The position numbers and the translations under genes are program-made. A stretch of DNA of 64,000 nucleotides, from the NCBI RefSeq assembly GCF_000018145.1, contig NC_009952.1, positions 124,001 to 188,000 of the forward strand, given 5' to 3'. The notes beneath the pieces are model-generated. The model had not been told where the DNA came from. It was given only the letters and a program-made list of their open reading frames with translations, and did no database searches. Position 1 is the stretch's first letter; the number at the start of each line of letters is the position of its first letter. This document shows, one piece after another, positions 11,396-21,043 of the stretch. Source of the stretch: Dinoroseobacter shibae DFL 12 = DSM 16493 (GTDB lineage: Bacteria; Pseudomonadota; Alphaproteobacteria; Rhodobacterales; Rhodobacteraceae).

Positions 11396-11859
11396 GGGCG
11401 GATCTGGAACAGGCCCTCGATCTCGACGGCCACGCCGAAGGGCAGGGCCGCGGCACTGACCGCCGAGCGCGCATGGCGTCCGGTGTCGCCGAGCGCCTCG
11501 ACCATGAAATCCGACGCGCCATTGATCACCTTGGGCTGATCTTCGAAATCGGGGGTCGAGTTGACGAAGCCCACCAGCTTCACCACCCGCTCCAGCCGGT
11601 CGAGATCCCCGCCGCAGGCCACCTTGACTTGGGCCAGCAGATTGATCGCGCAACGCTTGGCCGCGGCTGCGCCCGCGTCGACGTCAAGGTCCGCGCCCAG
11701 CTTGCCGAGCACCATGTTCCCGTCGGCCGCGGGCAGTTGCCCGGAGACATGCACCATGTTCCCGACGATCACGAATGGCACGTAGTTCGCCGCCGGCGCG
11801 GCCGCGTCGGGCAAGCTCACCCCAAGCTCGGCCAGGCGCGTTTCGAATTTTCCAGACAT
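11392..11859 (-). CDS. RidA family protein (YjgF/YER057c/UK114), 155 aa
   Basis: RidA-type trimeric fold that normally deaminates reactive enamine/imine intermediates from PLP enzymes. Residues 30-60 contain VGNMVHVSGQLPAADG, the centre carries INLLAQVKVACGGDLDRLERVVKLVGFV, and the end has HARSAVSAAALPFGVAVEIE with the conserved Arg (HARSAV). At about 155 aa it belongs to the longer RidA subgroup rather than the ~128 aa archetype. Its gene overlaps GDPD downstream and lies 22 bp after the HlyD gene. Confidence 0.93.
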   Translation of the reverse strand: MSGKFETRLAELGVSLPDAAAPAANYVPFVIVGNMVHVSGQLPAADGNMVLGKLGADLDVDAGAAAAKRCAINLLAQVKVACGGDLDRLERVVKLVGFVNSTPDFEDQPKVINGASDFMVEALGDTGRHARSAVSAAALPFGVAVEIEGLFQIRP

Positions 11860-11881
11860 GGTTCCCCCTCTTGTCCCGCGC

Positions 11882-13189
11882 TCAGCCTTCCCGGAAGGCG
11901 CGGTTGAAATAATCGCTCAGCGGTTTGACGAAATACTCGATCGGCGTGCGGTCCGCGGTGCGGATGAATGCTTCTACCGGCATGCCGGGGATCAGGTCGA
12001 GCCCTTCCAGCTTCTCCATCTCGCCTTCCTGCGGCGCGGTTTCCACCCGGTAGAAGGATGCGCCGGTCGCCTCGTCCACGAAGGCATCCGGCGAGACGCT
12101 CACGACCTTGCCCTTCAACTCCGGTGTCAGCCGCTGGTCGAAGGCCGAAAACCGCAGGTTCACCTCCTGGCCCACATAGACTTCGTCCACGTTGATCGGA
12201 TTGACCCGGCTTGTGATGATCAAGGGCCGGTCCTGCGGCACGATATAGAGCACCGGTTCCGCCGGGCGGATCACCGAGCGTTCGGCAAAAACCGACAGGT
12301 CATAGACGATCCCCCCGAGTGGCGCGCGGATATCGAGACGGCTGAGCCGTTCGCGTAAGGCCTGGCGCTGCTGCTTGAGTTCCGATTCCTGGGCTTGCGT
12401 GTCGCGCAGCCGGGAAATCGCCTCCTCCCGGCGCGAGGTCGACAGTTTCAGTATTTCGATGTCGATTTCGGTCTGCCGCCCCTCGAACTCAGCCTTGGAG
12501 GCGGTCAACTCGCCCACCGACCCCAACAGCCGCGCCTGCTCCCGCTGCAGCGACAGCACCCGCGAGGCCTGGGCCAGGCCACGGTCGAGCAGGCTCTGCT
12601 GATCCGCAAGTTCCTGCTCGATCAGGTCGAGTTGCTGGGTCAGGGCGGTCTGCTGGGCCTCGATCCCCTCGATCTGGTTGCCGATCTGGGCCCGGCGCCG
12701 GGTCAGCTGTTCGGTTTCGGTCTCGACGGAGGTGTTGCGCGCCTCGAACAGGCGCCGCTGGCCGTCCATGACATCCGCGACCTCCGGGCTGGTCGCCGAA
12801 ACCAGCAGGAGTTCCTCGTCGAAGATCACCTCCTCCTGACCGTCGCGCTCGGCCACGAGCAGCGCCCGCCGTGCCATCAGTTCGAACAATTGTCCTTCGA
12901 CGATCGAGAGGTCGGTTTGCAACAGCGTCGGATCGAGCTGGATCAGCAGGTCGCCGGTCGCCACCGTATCGCCCTCGTCCACGGCGATGCGCTGGACCAC
13001 GCCGCCATCAGGGTGCTGGACCACCTGGCGGTTCTGGTCCACCTCGATCTGACCGGGGGCGATGATCGCGCCGGCGATATTGGCCATCACCGACCAGCTG
13101 CCGAAGCCGCCGACCAGGATCGCGAGGGCAATCCCACCGATCAAGAGCTGCCGCCGGGCGGGAAATTTCTTGGCCGCGGGTCCGGTCAT
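11882..13189 (-). CDS. HlyD-family type I secretion periplasmic adaptor, 435 aa
   Basis: Membrane fusion protein linking a type I ABC exporter to an outer membrane channel. The ATG at 13189 overlaps the ABC gene's TGA (ATGA). A single N-terminal membrane anchor spans residues ~12-38. It is followed by a biotinyl-lipoyl half-motif ([21 protein letters not shown]), a long periplasmic coiled coil (~residues 90-285, Gln/Glu/Arg/Leu-rich), the second lipoyl half ([17 protein letters not shown]) and a beta-barrel. The C-terminal [19 protein letters not shown] matches the PrtE/HlyD family end. No TolC partner is in the window. Confidence 0.93.
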   Translation of the reverse strand: MTGPAAKKFPARRQLLIGGIALAILVGGFGSWSVMANIAGAIIAPGQIEVDQNRQVVQHPDGGVVQRIAVDEGDTVATGDLLIQLDPTLLQTDLSIVEGQLFELMARRALLVAERDGQEEVIFDEELLLVSATSPEVADVMDGQRRLFEARNTSVETETEQLTRRRAQIGNQIEGIEAQQTALTQQLDLIEQELADQQSLLDRGLAQASRVLSLQREQARLLGSVGELTASKAEFEGRQTEIDIEILKLSTSRREEAISRLRDTQAQESELKQQRQALRERLSRLDIRAPLGGIVYDLSVFAERSVIRPAEPVLYIVPQDRPLIITSRVNPINVDEVYVGQEVNLRFSAFDQRLTPELKGKVVSVSPDAFVDEATGASFYRVETAPQEGEMEKLEGLDLIPGMPVEAFIRTADRTPIEYFVKPLSDYFNRAFREG

Positions 13190-14925
13190 GACACGCCTCC
13201 AGCGGCTTTCTTCAGGATTTCCTTGTGGTTCGACACCATGGATTTCAGCACCTCGTCCCGTGGCCCGAAAGCCTTGCGCGAGCCGCCCTCCAGCACCAGA
13301 AGCGTATCGCATTGCTCGATCGCTGCGGGCCGGTGGGCCATGATCAGCACCGCCTTGCCATCCTTTTTCATCCGCGCCACGGCCGCATTCAAGGCCTGGC
13401 TGCCGGAGTTGTCGAGGTTCGAGTTCGGCTCGTCCAGCACCAGCAGCACCGGATCGCCGTAGAGTGCGCGTGCCAGGCCGATCCGCTGCATCTGCCCGCC
13501 TGAAAGCCGGGTCTGGCTGCCGAGCAACATCGTGTCATAGCCCTTGGGCAGCTTCAGGATCATCTCGTGGGCGTCCGCACGCTTGGCGGCATCCACCACC
13601 GCCTGGGCATCGGGCTGCGGGGCCAGCCGGGCGATGTTCTCGGCAATGGTGCCGTCGAAGAGCACAACCTGTTGCGGCAGGTAGCCGATATGGGTGCCCA
13701 GCACATCCGGGCCGAACTGGTCCAGCGCCGCGCCATCGAGCCGGATCTTGCCGCCCGCCACGGGCCAGATGCCGGTCAGCGCCCGCGCCAGGGTCGATTT
13801 GCCCGCGCCCGATTGCCCGATCACCCCGCACGCCTCCCCGGGCGAGACCGTGAAGCTCACACTCCGCAGGGCCGCTTGCGCTTCGCCCGGGGGCACCACG
13901 ATCAGCTGCTCCACCACCAACCGCGCCTTCGGTTTGGGCAGGGGGGTCCGCTCCGGGTCGGGCGGGATGGCATCCAGCAACTCGATCAGGTCGCGCCGTC
14001 CCTTCATCGCCCGCTGCACCAGCGGCCATTGTCCGATCGCCATCTCGATCGGCGCCAGGGCCCGGCCCATCAGGATCGAGCCTGCGATCATCGCCCCGGC
14101 GGTCAATTGCCCCTGCAGGACGAGATATGCGCCAAGCCCGAGCATCGCCGATTGCAGGAACAGCCGGAATGTCTTGGTCAGGGTGGAAAAGCCGCCGGTC
14201 CGGTCCGAGGATGTCAGCGTCTCCGACAGGGACTCCGCGCGCACCTTGCTCCAGCGTGTGAAGGCCGCGCCGCGCATGCCGAGCGATTCGACGGTTTCCG
14301 CGCCCCCGGCCAGTTGCTGCGACATCATCTCGGCGCGGGCCGAGGCCTCGTTCGCCTTGCTGACCGGGCGACTTGTCAGCCATTGGTTCAGCACCGTCAC
14401 CAGGATCAGGAATGTCCCGCCCACCAGGGCGAGATAGCCCAGCCAAGGGTGAAACATGAAGATCGCGGCCACGAAGAGCGGCGTCCACGGAATGTCGAAC
14501 ACCGCCAGAAGAGCCGGCGAAGACAACAGTCGCTGCATCGACTCCAGGTCGCGCAACCCGGTCGACGCCGTGGTCTGCCCCTGGCGCAAAGATTTGCGCA
14601 ACGACGCCGAAAACACCCGTTGGTCTAGGGTGTCCTGCATGCGCGCCCCGGCCCGCGCCAACACACGCCCGCGGGCCCAATCCAGGATCCCCATCATCAA
14701 AAACAGAAATGCGACCAGTACCGACAGCGCCAGCAGGGTCTCTTCCGACTGGCTGCCCAGGACCCGGTCATAAACCTGCAACATGTAGAGTGGCCCGGTC
14801 AGCATCAGGGCGTTCACGAAGATCGAGAACACGAAGACCCAGGCGAACAACGGCATGTTGGCGCGACGGATCGCACCCAGTTCTTCGAGCCCCTTGCCCG
14901 CGTTCGGGGAGGTGCGTGGCGCCAT
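13186..14925 (-). CDS. type I secretion system permease/ATPase (PrtD-like), 579 aa
   Basis: ABC exporter with fused transmembrane (residues ~25-310) and nucleotide-binding domains (~335-579). Walker [10 protein letters not shown] at 370-378, Q-loop near 418, signature LSGGQ at 474-478 and Walker B VLLVLDEP at 493-500 are all intact. There is no N-terminal C39 peptidase domain, which fits exporters of RTX-type or other C-terminal-signal proteins. The start at [10 protein letters not shown] was chosen because upstream residues read as non-coding. It is the first gene of the six-gene minus-strand run. The downstream GDPD, RidA and PhhB genes look like metabolic passengers. Confidence 0.94.
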   Translation of the reverse strand: MAPRTSPNAGKGLEELGAIRRANMPLFAWVFVFSIFVNALMLTGPLYMLQVYDRVLGSQSEETLLALSVLVAFLFLMMGILDWARGRVLARAGARMQDTLDQRVFSASLRKSLRQGQTTASTGLRDLESMQRLLSSPALLAVFDIPWTPLFVAAIFMFHPWLGYLALVGGTFLILVTVLNQWLTSRPVSKANEASARAEMMSQQLAGGAETVESLGMRGAAFTRWSKVRAESLSETLTSSDRTGGFSTLTKTFRLFLQSAMLGLGAYLVLQGQLTAGAMIAGSILMGRALAPIEMAIGQWPLVQRAMKGRRDLIELLDAIPPDPERTPLPKPKARLVVEQLIVVPPGEAQAALRSVSFTVSPGEACGVIGQSGAGKSTLARALTGIWPVAGGKIRLDGAALDQFGPDVLGTHIGYLPQQVVLFDGTIAENIARLAPQPDAQAVVDAAKRADAHEMILKLPKGYDTMLLGSQTRLSGGQMQRIGLARALYGDPVLLVLDEPNSNLDNSGSQALNAAVARMKKDGKAVLIMAHRPAAIEQCDTLLVLEGGSRKAFGPRDEVLKSMVSNHKEILKKAAGGVS

Positions 14926-15097
14926 GGCGATCCCTGTCTCCGTATGTGTCTGTGCGCGCCGAACTGGCGAGGCTGCGCCGATTCTTAACGCCACTTGTTT
15001 AACGTGGGTTCTATAAATGCTGTAGTTTCCATATGTACGTCACGACGCTGCCCGAGTCTCAAGCCATTTGTTGTAATCTGCCCCGGATCCCATTCAC

Positions 15098-15919
15098 ATG
15101 TTTCAGTCCCTGACCCGCGCCCTTGTCTGCCTTGCGGTGATCACCACACTCGGGGCCTGTGCCTCGCCCAACCGCCCGGACGAGGTGATCGACCCGTTCG
15201 AGCCTGCCAACCGGGGTGTGCACAATTTCAACAAGGCGCTGGACAAGGCGATCCTGCGCGAGGCGTCCGAAGCCTATGTCACCCTGGTTCCGGACCCTCT
15301 GGTGCAGGGCATCAGCAACGCGACCGGAAACCTCGAGCAGCCCGCCCGGATCCTCAACAACGTGCTGCAGGGGCGCGCAGAGAATGCGCTGCACAACATG
15401 TTCAGATTCCTCGTGAATACGACCATGGGGCTCGGCGGTCTGCTCGATCCGGCCACCGCCATGGGCCTGCAGGAGCTCGACACCGACTTCGGCGAAACCA
15501 TGTATGTCTGGGGCGTGGGCGAGGGGCCCTTCGTGTCGGTCCCGCTGCTCGGGCCGCATACCTCTCGGCACCTGTCCGGACGGGCGGTCGACATCGTGAT
15601 CGATCCCATCGGCGAGCTTGTCACCTTCACCCGACCCCTCACCGTGCGCGCGGGGCTCTTCACCGTCGAGCAACTCAAGGACAGGGCGGAGTTCGGATCG
15701 GTCGTGGACGACCTGCTCTACAACAGCATCGACAGCTACGCCTCTACACGCATTCTTTACCTGCAGAACCGGCGCTTCCGGCTTGGGAGTGGGACCGGAA
15801 ACGATTATCTCGATCCCTACGACGATTTCGGCGGAGACCCCTCCGTGGCCCTGATCGAGGGCGGCGCCCCTGCCGACGACCTTTACTTCGATCCCTACGA
15901 GGACCCCTATGTCGAGTAA
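15098..15919 (+). CDS. mlaA: MlaA (VacJ) family outer-membrane lipoprotein
   Basis: Component of the Mla system that removes phospholipid from the outer leaflet of the outer membrane. A lipoprotein signal ends at LGAC (Cys21). The conserved DPFEPANRGVHNFN opens the mature domain (~residue 32), followed by RFLVNTTMGLGGLLDPATAMGL and PLLGPHTSRHLSGRAVD. The C-terminal tail is acidic and Tyr/Asp-rich (DPYDDFGG, FDPYEDPYVE). The gene overlaps mlaC by 11 bp. The other mla genes (mlaDEF) are not in the window. Confidence 0.94.
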   Translation: MFQSLTRALVCLAVITTLGACASPNRPDEVIDPFEPANRGVHNFNKALDKAILREASEAYVTLVPDPLVQGISNATGNLEQPARILNNVLQGRAENALHNMFRFLVNTTMGLGGLLDPATAMGLQELDTDFGETMYVWGVGEGPFVSVPLLGPHTSRHLSGRAVDIVIDPIGELVTFTRPLTVRAGLFTVEQLKDRAEFGSVVDDLLYNSIDSYASTRILYLQNRRFRLGSGTGNDYLDPYDDFGGDPSVALIEGGAPADDLYFDPYEDPYVE

Positions 15920-16529
15920 CCTTTCCCGCCGCCGCGTGCTCCGCACTCTGGGTGCCTTCGCCCTGAGCCTGCCCTTTGCCGGACTGCTCGGACCACGGCC
16001 CGTCCAGGCCCTCAACACCAACGAGGCCAAGGATCTTGTCGGGCGGCTCGTGGGCGAGATCGACGCGGCGATCAACTCGGGCAAGACCGGCTCGGCCCTC
16101 TATCGCGAGTTCGAACGCATCTTCGAGCGCTACGCGGATGTGGACATCATCGCGCAATCGGTTCTCGGCGTGGAATGGCGCTCGGCCTCCAACGCCCAGC
16201 GGCGTGCCTACACGGACGCGTTCAAGACCTATATCTCGCGCAAATACGGACGTCGTTTCCAGGAGTTCGTCGGCGGCCGGATCGAGGTGAACAGTGCACG
16301 TCCCGTGCGCAGCTTCTTCGAGGTGAAATCGACCGCGTTCCTGCGGGGCGAGGCCCCGTTCGAAGTGATTTTCCTGGTGTCCGACCGTTCGGGGCGCGAC
16401 CTGTTCTTCAACATCGTCATCGAAGGCGTGAACCTCGCGATCACGGAGCGGACCGAGATCGGCGCGCTGCTGGACCGCAACGGGGGCAATCTCGACGCGA
16501 TGATCCAGGCGTTGCGCAATACAACCTGA
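15909..16529 (+). CDS. mlaC: MlaC-like phospholipid-binding ABC transporter substrate protein
   Basis: Periplasmic carrier that shuttles phospholipid between MlaA and the inner-membrane complex. The N-terminus SRRRVLRTLGAFALSLPFAGLLG is a twin-arginine-like signal peptide. The Ttg2D/MlaC core follows: EFERIFERYADVDIIAQSVLG (~residues 62-85) and AYTDAFKTYISRKYGRRFQEF (~95-120). At 206 aa it has normal family length. It is translated directly after mlaA. It ends before a palindrome cluster that separates it from the convergent PBP gene. Confidence 0.92.
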   Translation: MSSNLSRRRVLRTLGAFALSLPFAGLLGPRPVQALNTNEAKDLVGRLVGEIDAAINSGKTGSALYREFERIFERYADVDIIAQSVLGVEWRSASNAQRRAYTDAFKTYISRKYGRRFQEFVGGRIEVNSARPVRSFFEVKSTAFLRGEAPFEVIFLVSDRSGRDLFFNIVIEGVNLAITERTEIGALLDRNGGNLDAMIQALRNTT

Positions 16530-16584
16530 TCCGGTCGGGGTGTTGCCGCGCCCACCGGGACCTGAATGATCTGCCGATCGGACA

Positions 16585-16678
16585 CCAAGCCCGTTCGAAC
16601 GGGCTTGGACACGCGATTTGGAAATCGCGTCAGAAGCGCTTTGCAAAGCGCTTGATCAAGGCGCTTCGAAGCGCCTTG
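16585..16678. repeat. cluster of four palindromes between convergent genes (copy A)
   Basis: Four successive inverted repeats: 16585-16608 (perfect, arm CCAAGCCCGTTC), 16611-16630 (9-bp arm ACGCGATTT around GG), 16634-16653 (perfect, arm AAGCGCTTTG) and 16657-16678 (perfect, arm CAAGGCGCTTC). The same ordered set is found at 61093-61185. The site lies between the 3' ends of mlaC and the PBP gene, so it may act as a two-way terminator or mRNA 3'-end stabiliser. No T-run follows the stems. Confidence 0.9.
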
Positions 16679-16692
16679 CCGCGCGCCGCGGC

Positions 16693-18909
16693 TCAGTTCC
16701 GCCCCAGCAACCCACCAAGCACATCGCGCAGCACCCGTTCGGCGGCGTTGCGGATCTGGTCTTCAATCTGCGGCCGCTCTTGCCGGGCGATCTGTGGCGC
16801 CGGTTCCACCCGGGGGGGCGGCAGGGTCATGGGCAGGGGTCTTTGCGGGTCGCCCTCGTGGACCCGGCGCATGGTTTCGCGCCAGATCTCCGCCGGCAGC
16901 CCGCCGCCGGTCACGCCCGTCAGGGGCGTGTTATCGTCATAGCCCATCCAGATCCCCGCCACGTAATCGGCGGTGAAGCCCACGAACCACGCATCCCGCG
17001 CGGCCTGGGTGGTGCCGGTCTTGCCTGCCGCCTGCCGTCCGTCGGGCAGCTTGGCGCGCCCGCCGGTGCCGGTCTCGATCACCTGGAACATCATGAAGGT
17101 CAGCTCCTGCGCCGCGCGCTGGCTGACCACCCGTTCGCCGATCCCGCCCGCCTGGCCCATCAGCGGCTCGGAATCCCCCAGAAGCCGCAACTCCGTCAGC
17201 CCGTAGGGCGCCACGCTGCTGCCGCCGTTCAGGATCCCGGCATAGGCCGCTGTCATCTCCAGCAACGTGCTCTCCGACGCCCCCAGCGCCAGCGCCGGTC
17301 CCGGCGCCATCTCTCGCGCGATGCCGAAATCGCTGGCCACCTTGCGCACATTCTCCCGCCCGACCTGCTCCGACAGGCGCACCGCGGGCGTGTTGAGCGA
17401 GTTCTTCAGCGCCTCGGTTAGTGTCACCTCGCCGTAGAAATTGTTGGTGTAATTGCGCGGGCTCCAAGGGCCTGAACCGGGGATATCGATGGTCAGCGGC
17501 GCATCGAGGATCATGTCGTTCGGTCTGTAGCCCAGGTCGAGTGCTGCGGCATAGACAAAGGGCTTGAAGGCCGACCCGGTCTGCCGCAGCGCCTGCGTCG
17601 CCCGGTTGAACGCGCCGGACACCTGCAGCTTGCGCCCGCCCACCATGGCCCGGACCGCCCCGTCCGCCGACATCACCACGATTGCCGCCTGAGCCTTGGA
17701 GCCGGGGCTGACCTTGGTCTCGAACACGTATTTCAGCGCCTCTTCCGCCGCCGCCTGGATATCCTGATCGAAGGTGGTGCGGATGATCACGTCCTCGGTG
17801 GTCTCCGAGGTCAGGAAATTCGGCCCTTCCTCCATCACCCAATCGGCGAAGTACCCGCCCGCGCGCCGCTCGGCTGCTTCCGACAGGGTGGCAGGATTGG
17901 CCCGGGCCACCGCGGCATCTGTCGCACTCAGGTAGCCCTCCTGCTCCATCAGCCGCAGGATCGTGGCCGCGCGCCTCTGGGACCGCTCCAGGTCGTTGGT
18001 CGGCGCAAAGCGCGACGGCGCCACCAAAAGCCCCGCCAGCATCGCCGCCTCCGCCGGATCCACTTCGGCCGCGGACTTGCCGAAATACCGCTGGCTCGCG
18101 GCCTCGAACCCGCGCGCGCCAGCGCCCAGATAGGCCCGGTTGAGATAGATCGTCAGGATCTCATCCTTGGTATAGGCCGCCTCAAGCGCCAGCGAATAGG
18201 GCACTTCCTTGACCTTGCGCCAGATCCCGCCCCGGCGGCAGTCGGCCTCATACTCCGCCTCGGTCATGCCGCTCTCGGGCTTGTAAGGCGTCCCAAGGCA
18301 CAGCAGCTTGGCCACCTGCTGCGTGATAGTGGAGCCGCCATGACCCGACAACGGCCCGCGCCCCTCGCGCAGGTTGATCCGTACCGCGCTGGCGATGCCG
18401 CGCGGGCTGATGCCGAAATGCTGGTAGAACCGCCGGTCCTCCGTGGCGATGATCGCGTTTTTCAGATGCGGCGACACGGTGTTGGCGTCGATCACACCGC
18501 CGAACTGGTCCCCGCGCCAGGCATAGACATCTCCGTCCCGGTCCAGCAGCGTCACGGACCCCCGCACCCGCCCATCGGTCAGCTGCAACGCCGGCGGCAG
18601 GGTGGAGTAATGGTAGGCCACCGACCCCGCGAGGATCAGCAACAGTACCGCGATCCCGCGCCAGGTGATGGCGAAGATCAGCCCGAGGATCCAGCCGATC
18701 AGCCGCCGGATTGCCCAGAACAGCCGCCCGAACAGGCCCCGCGGCGGGCCGGACCGAGCAGAGCTCCGGCGCTTGGCTGCGGTCTTGCGGCGCGGCTTGG
18801 GCTTGGGTTTAGCCGGGGCCTTGGCCGCGGCTGTCCGGGCCTTGGCCGGATGTCCGGCAGACCTCGCATCGGCGCGCAGCACCGGTCTCTTTCGTTTGTC
18901 TGAACTCAT
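16693..18909 (-). CDS. mrcA: class A penicillin-binding protein (PBP1A family), 738 aa
   Basis: Bifunctional peptidoglycan synthase. The ATG at 18909 gives a Lys/Arg/Ala/Pro-rich cytoplasmic tail (~residues 1-60) and a membrane anchor (~residues 65-105). The GT51 glycosyltransferase domain shows ATEDRRFYQHFGIS and GHGGSTITQQVAKLL. The transpeptidase domain shows TGSAFKPF (SxxK serine), a central SLNTPAVRLSEQVG region and AGKTGTTQAARDAW (KTG box). The frame upstream of 18909 continues open for 90 codons but reads as non-coding. The gene is convergent with mlaC. Confidence 0.94.
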   Translation of the reverse strand: MSSDKRKRPVLRADARSAGHPAKARTAAAKAPAKPKPKPRRKTAAKRRSSARSGPPRGLFGRLFWAIRRLIGWILGLIFAITWRGIAVLLLILAGSVAYHYSTLPPALQLTDGRVRGSVTLLDRDGDVYAWRGDQFGGVIDANTVSPHLKNAIIATEDRRFYQHFGISPRGIASAVRINLREGRGPLSGHGGSTITQQVAKLLCLGTPYKPESGMTEAEYEADCRRGGIWRKVKEVPYSLALEAAYTKDEILTIYLNRAYLGAGARGFEAASQRYFGKSAAEVDPAEAAMLAGLLVAPSRFAPTNDLERSQRRAATILRLMEQEGYLSATDAAVARANPATLSEAAERRAGGYFADWVMEEGPNFLTSETTEDVIIRTTFDQDIQAAAEEALKYVFETKVSPGSKAQAAIVVMSADGAVRAMVGGRKLQVSGAFNRATQALRQTGSAFKPFVYAAALDLGYRPNDMILDAPLTIDIPGSGPWSPRNYTNNFYGEVTLTEALKNSLNTPAVRLSEQVGRENVRKVASDFGIAREMAPGPALALGASESTLLEMTAAYAGILNGGSSVAPYGLTELRLLGDSEPLMGQAGGIGERVVSQRAAQELTFMMFQVIETGTGGRAKLPDGRQAAGKTGTTQAARDAWFVGFTADYVAGIWMGYDDNTPLTGVTGGGLPAEIWRETMRRVHEGDPQRPLPMTLPPPRVEPAPQIARQERPQIEDQIRNAAERVLRDVLGGLLGRN

Positions 18910-19035
18910 ACGCGATGCCTGTACCTGCTGCGGAGGCCGAACGCCAACCCCGCGGATCGCCCCAAGGACTGGCCCTATGTAACCCCGCCTGACTCGCTTT
19001 TGCACTGCCCTGTCGCTTTTTCGCCATGCAGCAAA

Positions 19036-19080
19036 TGCACAAAAAATGTGCAGAAGCCCAAATTCGTGCAAAAAATGTGC
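19036..19080 (+). promoter_or_regulatory. NtrC-like operator region upstream of glnK-amtB
   Basis: TGCAC-N7-GTGCA at 19036-19052 is a perfect inverted repeat with the spacing of the enteric NtrC consensus. A weaker related element (TGCAA...GTGC) lies at 19067-19080, about 29 bp or three helical turns downstream. The region is AT-rich against its surroundings and lies ~120-160 bp before the glnK start. Nitrogen control of glnK-amtB is well known; binding of NtrC here is inferred. I did not find a clear sigma-54 promoter. Confidence 0.6.
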
Positions 19081-19196
19081 GACAACAACCCTGGGTTGTC
19101 GGGAAACGGGGCGCCTTCGTTGAATGAACCCGGTTCGCGTTCTGTTGTTCGGCGGTGAACTCTCGCAGGGCACCTGCAAAAGGAAGGGTAACAGAC

Positions 19197-19535
19197 GTGA
19201 AACTTATCATCGCAGCAATCAAACCGTTCAAGTTGGAGGAGGTCCGCGAAGCACTCACCTCCATCGGCGTGCGCGGCATGATGGTCACCGAGATCAAAGG
19301 CTTCGGCTCACAGTCCGGTCACACGGAAATCTACCGTGGTGCGGAATATGCCGTGAACTTCGTGCCGAAGGTCAAACTCGAGATCGTCGTCGGCGACACC
19401 ATGGCCGACCAGGTCGTCGAGACCATCCAAACCACCGCCAAGACCGACAAGATCGGCGACGGCAAGATCTTCGTCCTCGACGTGCAGCAGGCGGTCCGCG
19501 TCCGCACGGGCGAGACCAACGACGACGCGCTCTGA
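19197..19535 (+). CDS. glnK: nitrogen regulatory protein P-II
   Basis: The GTG at 19197 gives exactly 112 aa, the canonical PII length; a 14-residue longer version would not match the family. The T-loop carries Tyr51 in EIYRGAEYAV, the uridylylation site, and the B- and C-loop signatures TDKIGDGKIFVLDVQQAVRVRTGE are intact. PII proteins sense 2-oxoglutarate and ATP/ADP. Being 34 bp upstream of amtB identifies this as the GlnK-type paralogue, which binds and blocks AmtB when ammonium is ample. Confidence 0.95.
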   Translation: MKLIIAAIKPFKLEEVREALTSIGVRGMMVTEIKGFGSQSGHTEIYRGAEYAVNFVPKVKLEIVVGDTMADQVVETIQTTAKTDKIGDGKIFVLDVQQAVRVRTGETNDDAL

Positions 19536-19569
19536 GCGCAGGAAATCCTTCGTAGAAAGGCTTCAACGC

Positions 19570-20883
19570 ATGAAACTTACGAAACTCCTTCCGCTGGCTG
19601 CGGCGGCAATTGTCCTGCCGAGCCTTGGACTTGCCCAGGACGCCGCGCCCTCGTTCGACGAAATCGGCCCCTACATCATGACCACCCTGTTGTTCTGCAT
19701 GGCGGGCTTCCTGGTGTTCTTCATGGCCTGCGGGTTCGCGATGCTCGAGGGCGGCCTGGTGCGGTCCAAGAACGTCACCATGCAGATGACCAAGAACATC
19801 GCGCTCTATTCGATTGCCGCGGTCATGTACTGGCTCATCGGCTTCAACCTGATGTATCCGGGCGACTTCAACGGCTATGTGGGCAGCTTCTTCGTCCCGA
19901 CCGTTCTGGACCCCGTAGGCGTGGCCGCGGCTGATGCGGCACTGGACTATGCCTCCATCGGTTCGGACTTCTTCTTCCAACTGGTTTTCGTCGCTGCAAC
20001 CGCGTCCATCGTGTCCGGTGCCCTCGCCGAGCGGATCAAGCTCTGGCCCTTCCTCGCCTTCGTGGTGGTCCTGACCGGCATCATGTACCCGATCTCCGGC
20101 TCCTGGCAGTGGGGCGGCGGCTGGCTGTCCGAGATGGGCTTTTCGGACTTCGCGGGCTCGACCGTCGTGCACTCCGTGGGCGGCTGGGCTGCTCTGGCCG
20201 GTGCAATCATCCTCGGTCCGCGCCTGGGCAAGTACAAGGATGGTCGCGTCAACCCGATGCCCGGCTCCAACCTTGCCCTCGCCACGCTTGGCACGTTCAT
20301 CCTGTGGCTCGGCTGGTTCGGCTTCAATGGCGGCTCGCAGCTGGCGATGGGCACCGTGGGCGATGTCTCTGACGTGTCGCGCATCTTCGCCAACACCAAC
20401 ATGGCTGCGGCGGCCGGTGCTCTGACCGCGCTGATTCTGACCCAAGTCCTCTACAAAAAGCCGGACCTGACCATGGTGCTCAACGGCGCTCTGGCGGGCC
20501 TCGTGTCCATCACCGCAAGCCCGCTCGACCCGACACTCTTCGGCGCGCTCTGGATCGGGGCTGTCGGGGGCGTGATCGTGGTCTTTACGGTGCCGCTGCT
20601 GGACAAGTTCAAGATCGACGACGTTGTCGGCGCCATTCCGGTGCACCTCTTCGCCGGCATCTGGGGCACCATTGCCGTGGTGTTCTACCAGGAGGGCGCA
20701 AGCCTCGTGACACAGCTGGTCGGGATCGCCGCCTACGGTGTCTTCACCTTCGGGGTCGGGCTGATCGTGTGGTACCTGCTCAAGCTGACCATGGGCATTC
20801 GTGTCAGTGAAGAGGACGAGATCAACGGTCTCGACACCTCCGAACTGGGCATGGAAGCCTATCCCGACTTCACCAAGGGCTGA
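19570..20883 (+). CDS. amtB: ammonium transporter
   Basis: Amt/Rh-family channel with a cleavable signal peptide (ends around LGLAQ) followed by 11 predicted membrane helices, 437 aa. The twin pore histidines are His201 (VVHSVGGWAALAGA) and His359 (IPVHLFAGIWGTI). The segment AMLEGGLVRSKN is the conserved helix-1/2 region. It is co-transcribed with glnK and followed by a strong intrinsic terminator at 20912. Confidence 0.96.
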   Translation: MKLTKLLPLAAAAIVLPSLGLAQDAAPSFDEIGPYIMTTLLFCMAGFLVFFMACGFAMLEGGLVRSKNVTMQMTKNIALYSIAAVMYWLIGFNLMYPGDFNGYVGSFFVPTVLDPVGVAAADAALDYASIGSDFFFQLVFVAATASIVSGALAERIKLWPFLAFVVVLTGIMYPISGSWQWGGGWLSEMGFSDFAGSTVVHSVGGWAALAGAIILGPRLGKYKDGRVNPMPGSNLALATLGTFILWLGWFGFNGGSQLAMGTVGDVSDVSRIFANTNMAAAAGALTALILTQVLYKKPDLTMVLNGALAGLVSITASPLDPTLFGALWIGAVGGVIVVFTVPLLDKFKIDDVVGAIPVHLFAGIWGTIAVVFYQEGASLVTQLVGIAAYGVFTFGVGLIVWYLLKLTMGIRVSEEDEINGLDTSELGMEAYPDFTKG

Positions 20884-20911
20884 GCCTCCTTCCTCTCAGC
20901 CTGACCAACTT

Positions 20912-20938
20912 CCCGGGCGGTCTTCGCCCGGGATTTTT
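20912..20938 (+). terminator. intrinsic terminator of glnK-amtB
   Basis: Stem CCCGGGCG/CGCCCGGG with loop GTCTT, followed by A and five T. It begins 29 bp after the amtB stop. This is the only classic stem-plus-T-run terminator I can point to in the window. Confidence 0.9.
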
Positions 20939-21043
20939 CTCTTCAACGCAGTGCTCTCGTAGAGTGTGTGAACAGTGCAGGGATTGGGTGTCGTGGGAAA
21001 CCGCGGCGCCCGGTCTGCGCTCCGAGGCCCGGCGCGGGCAGGT

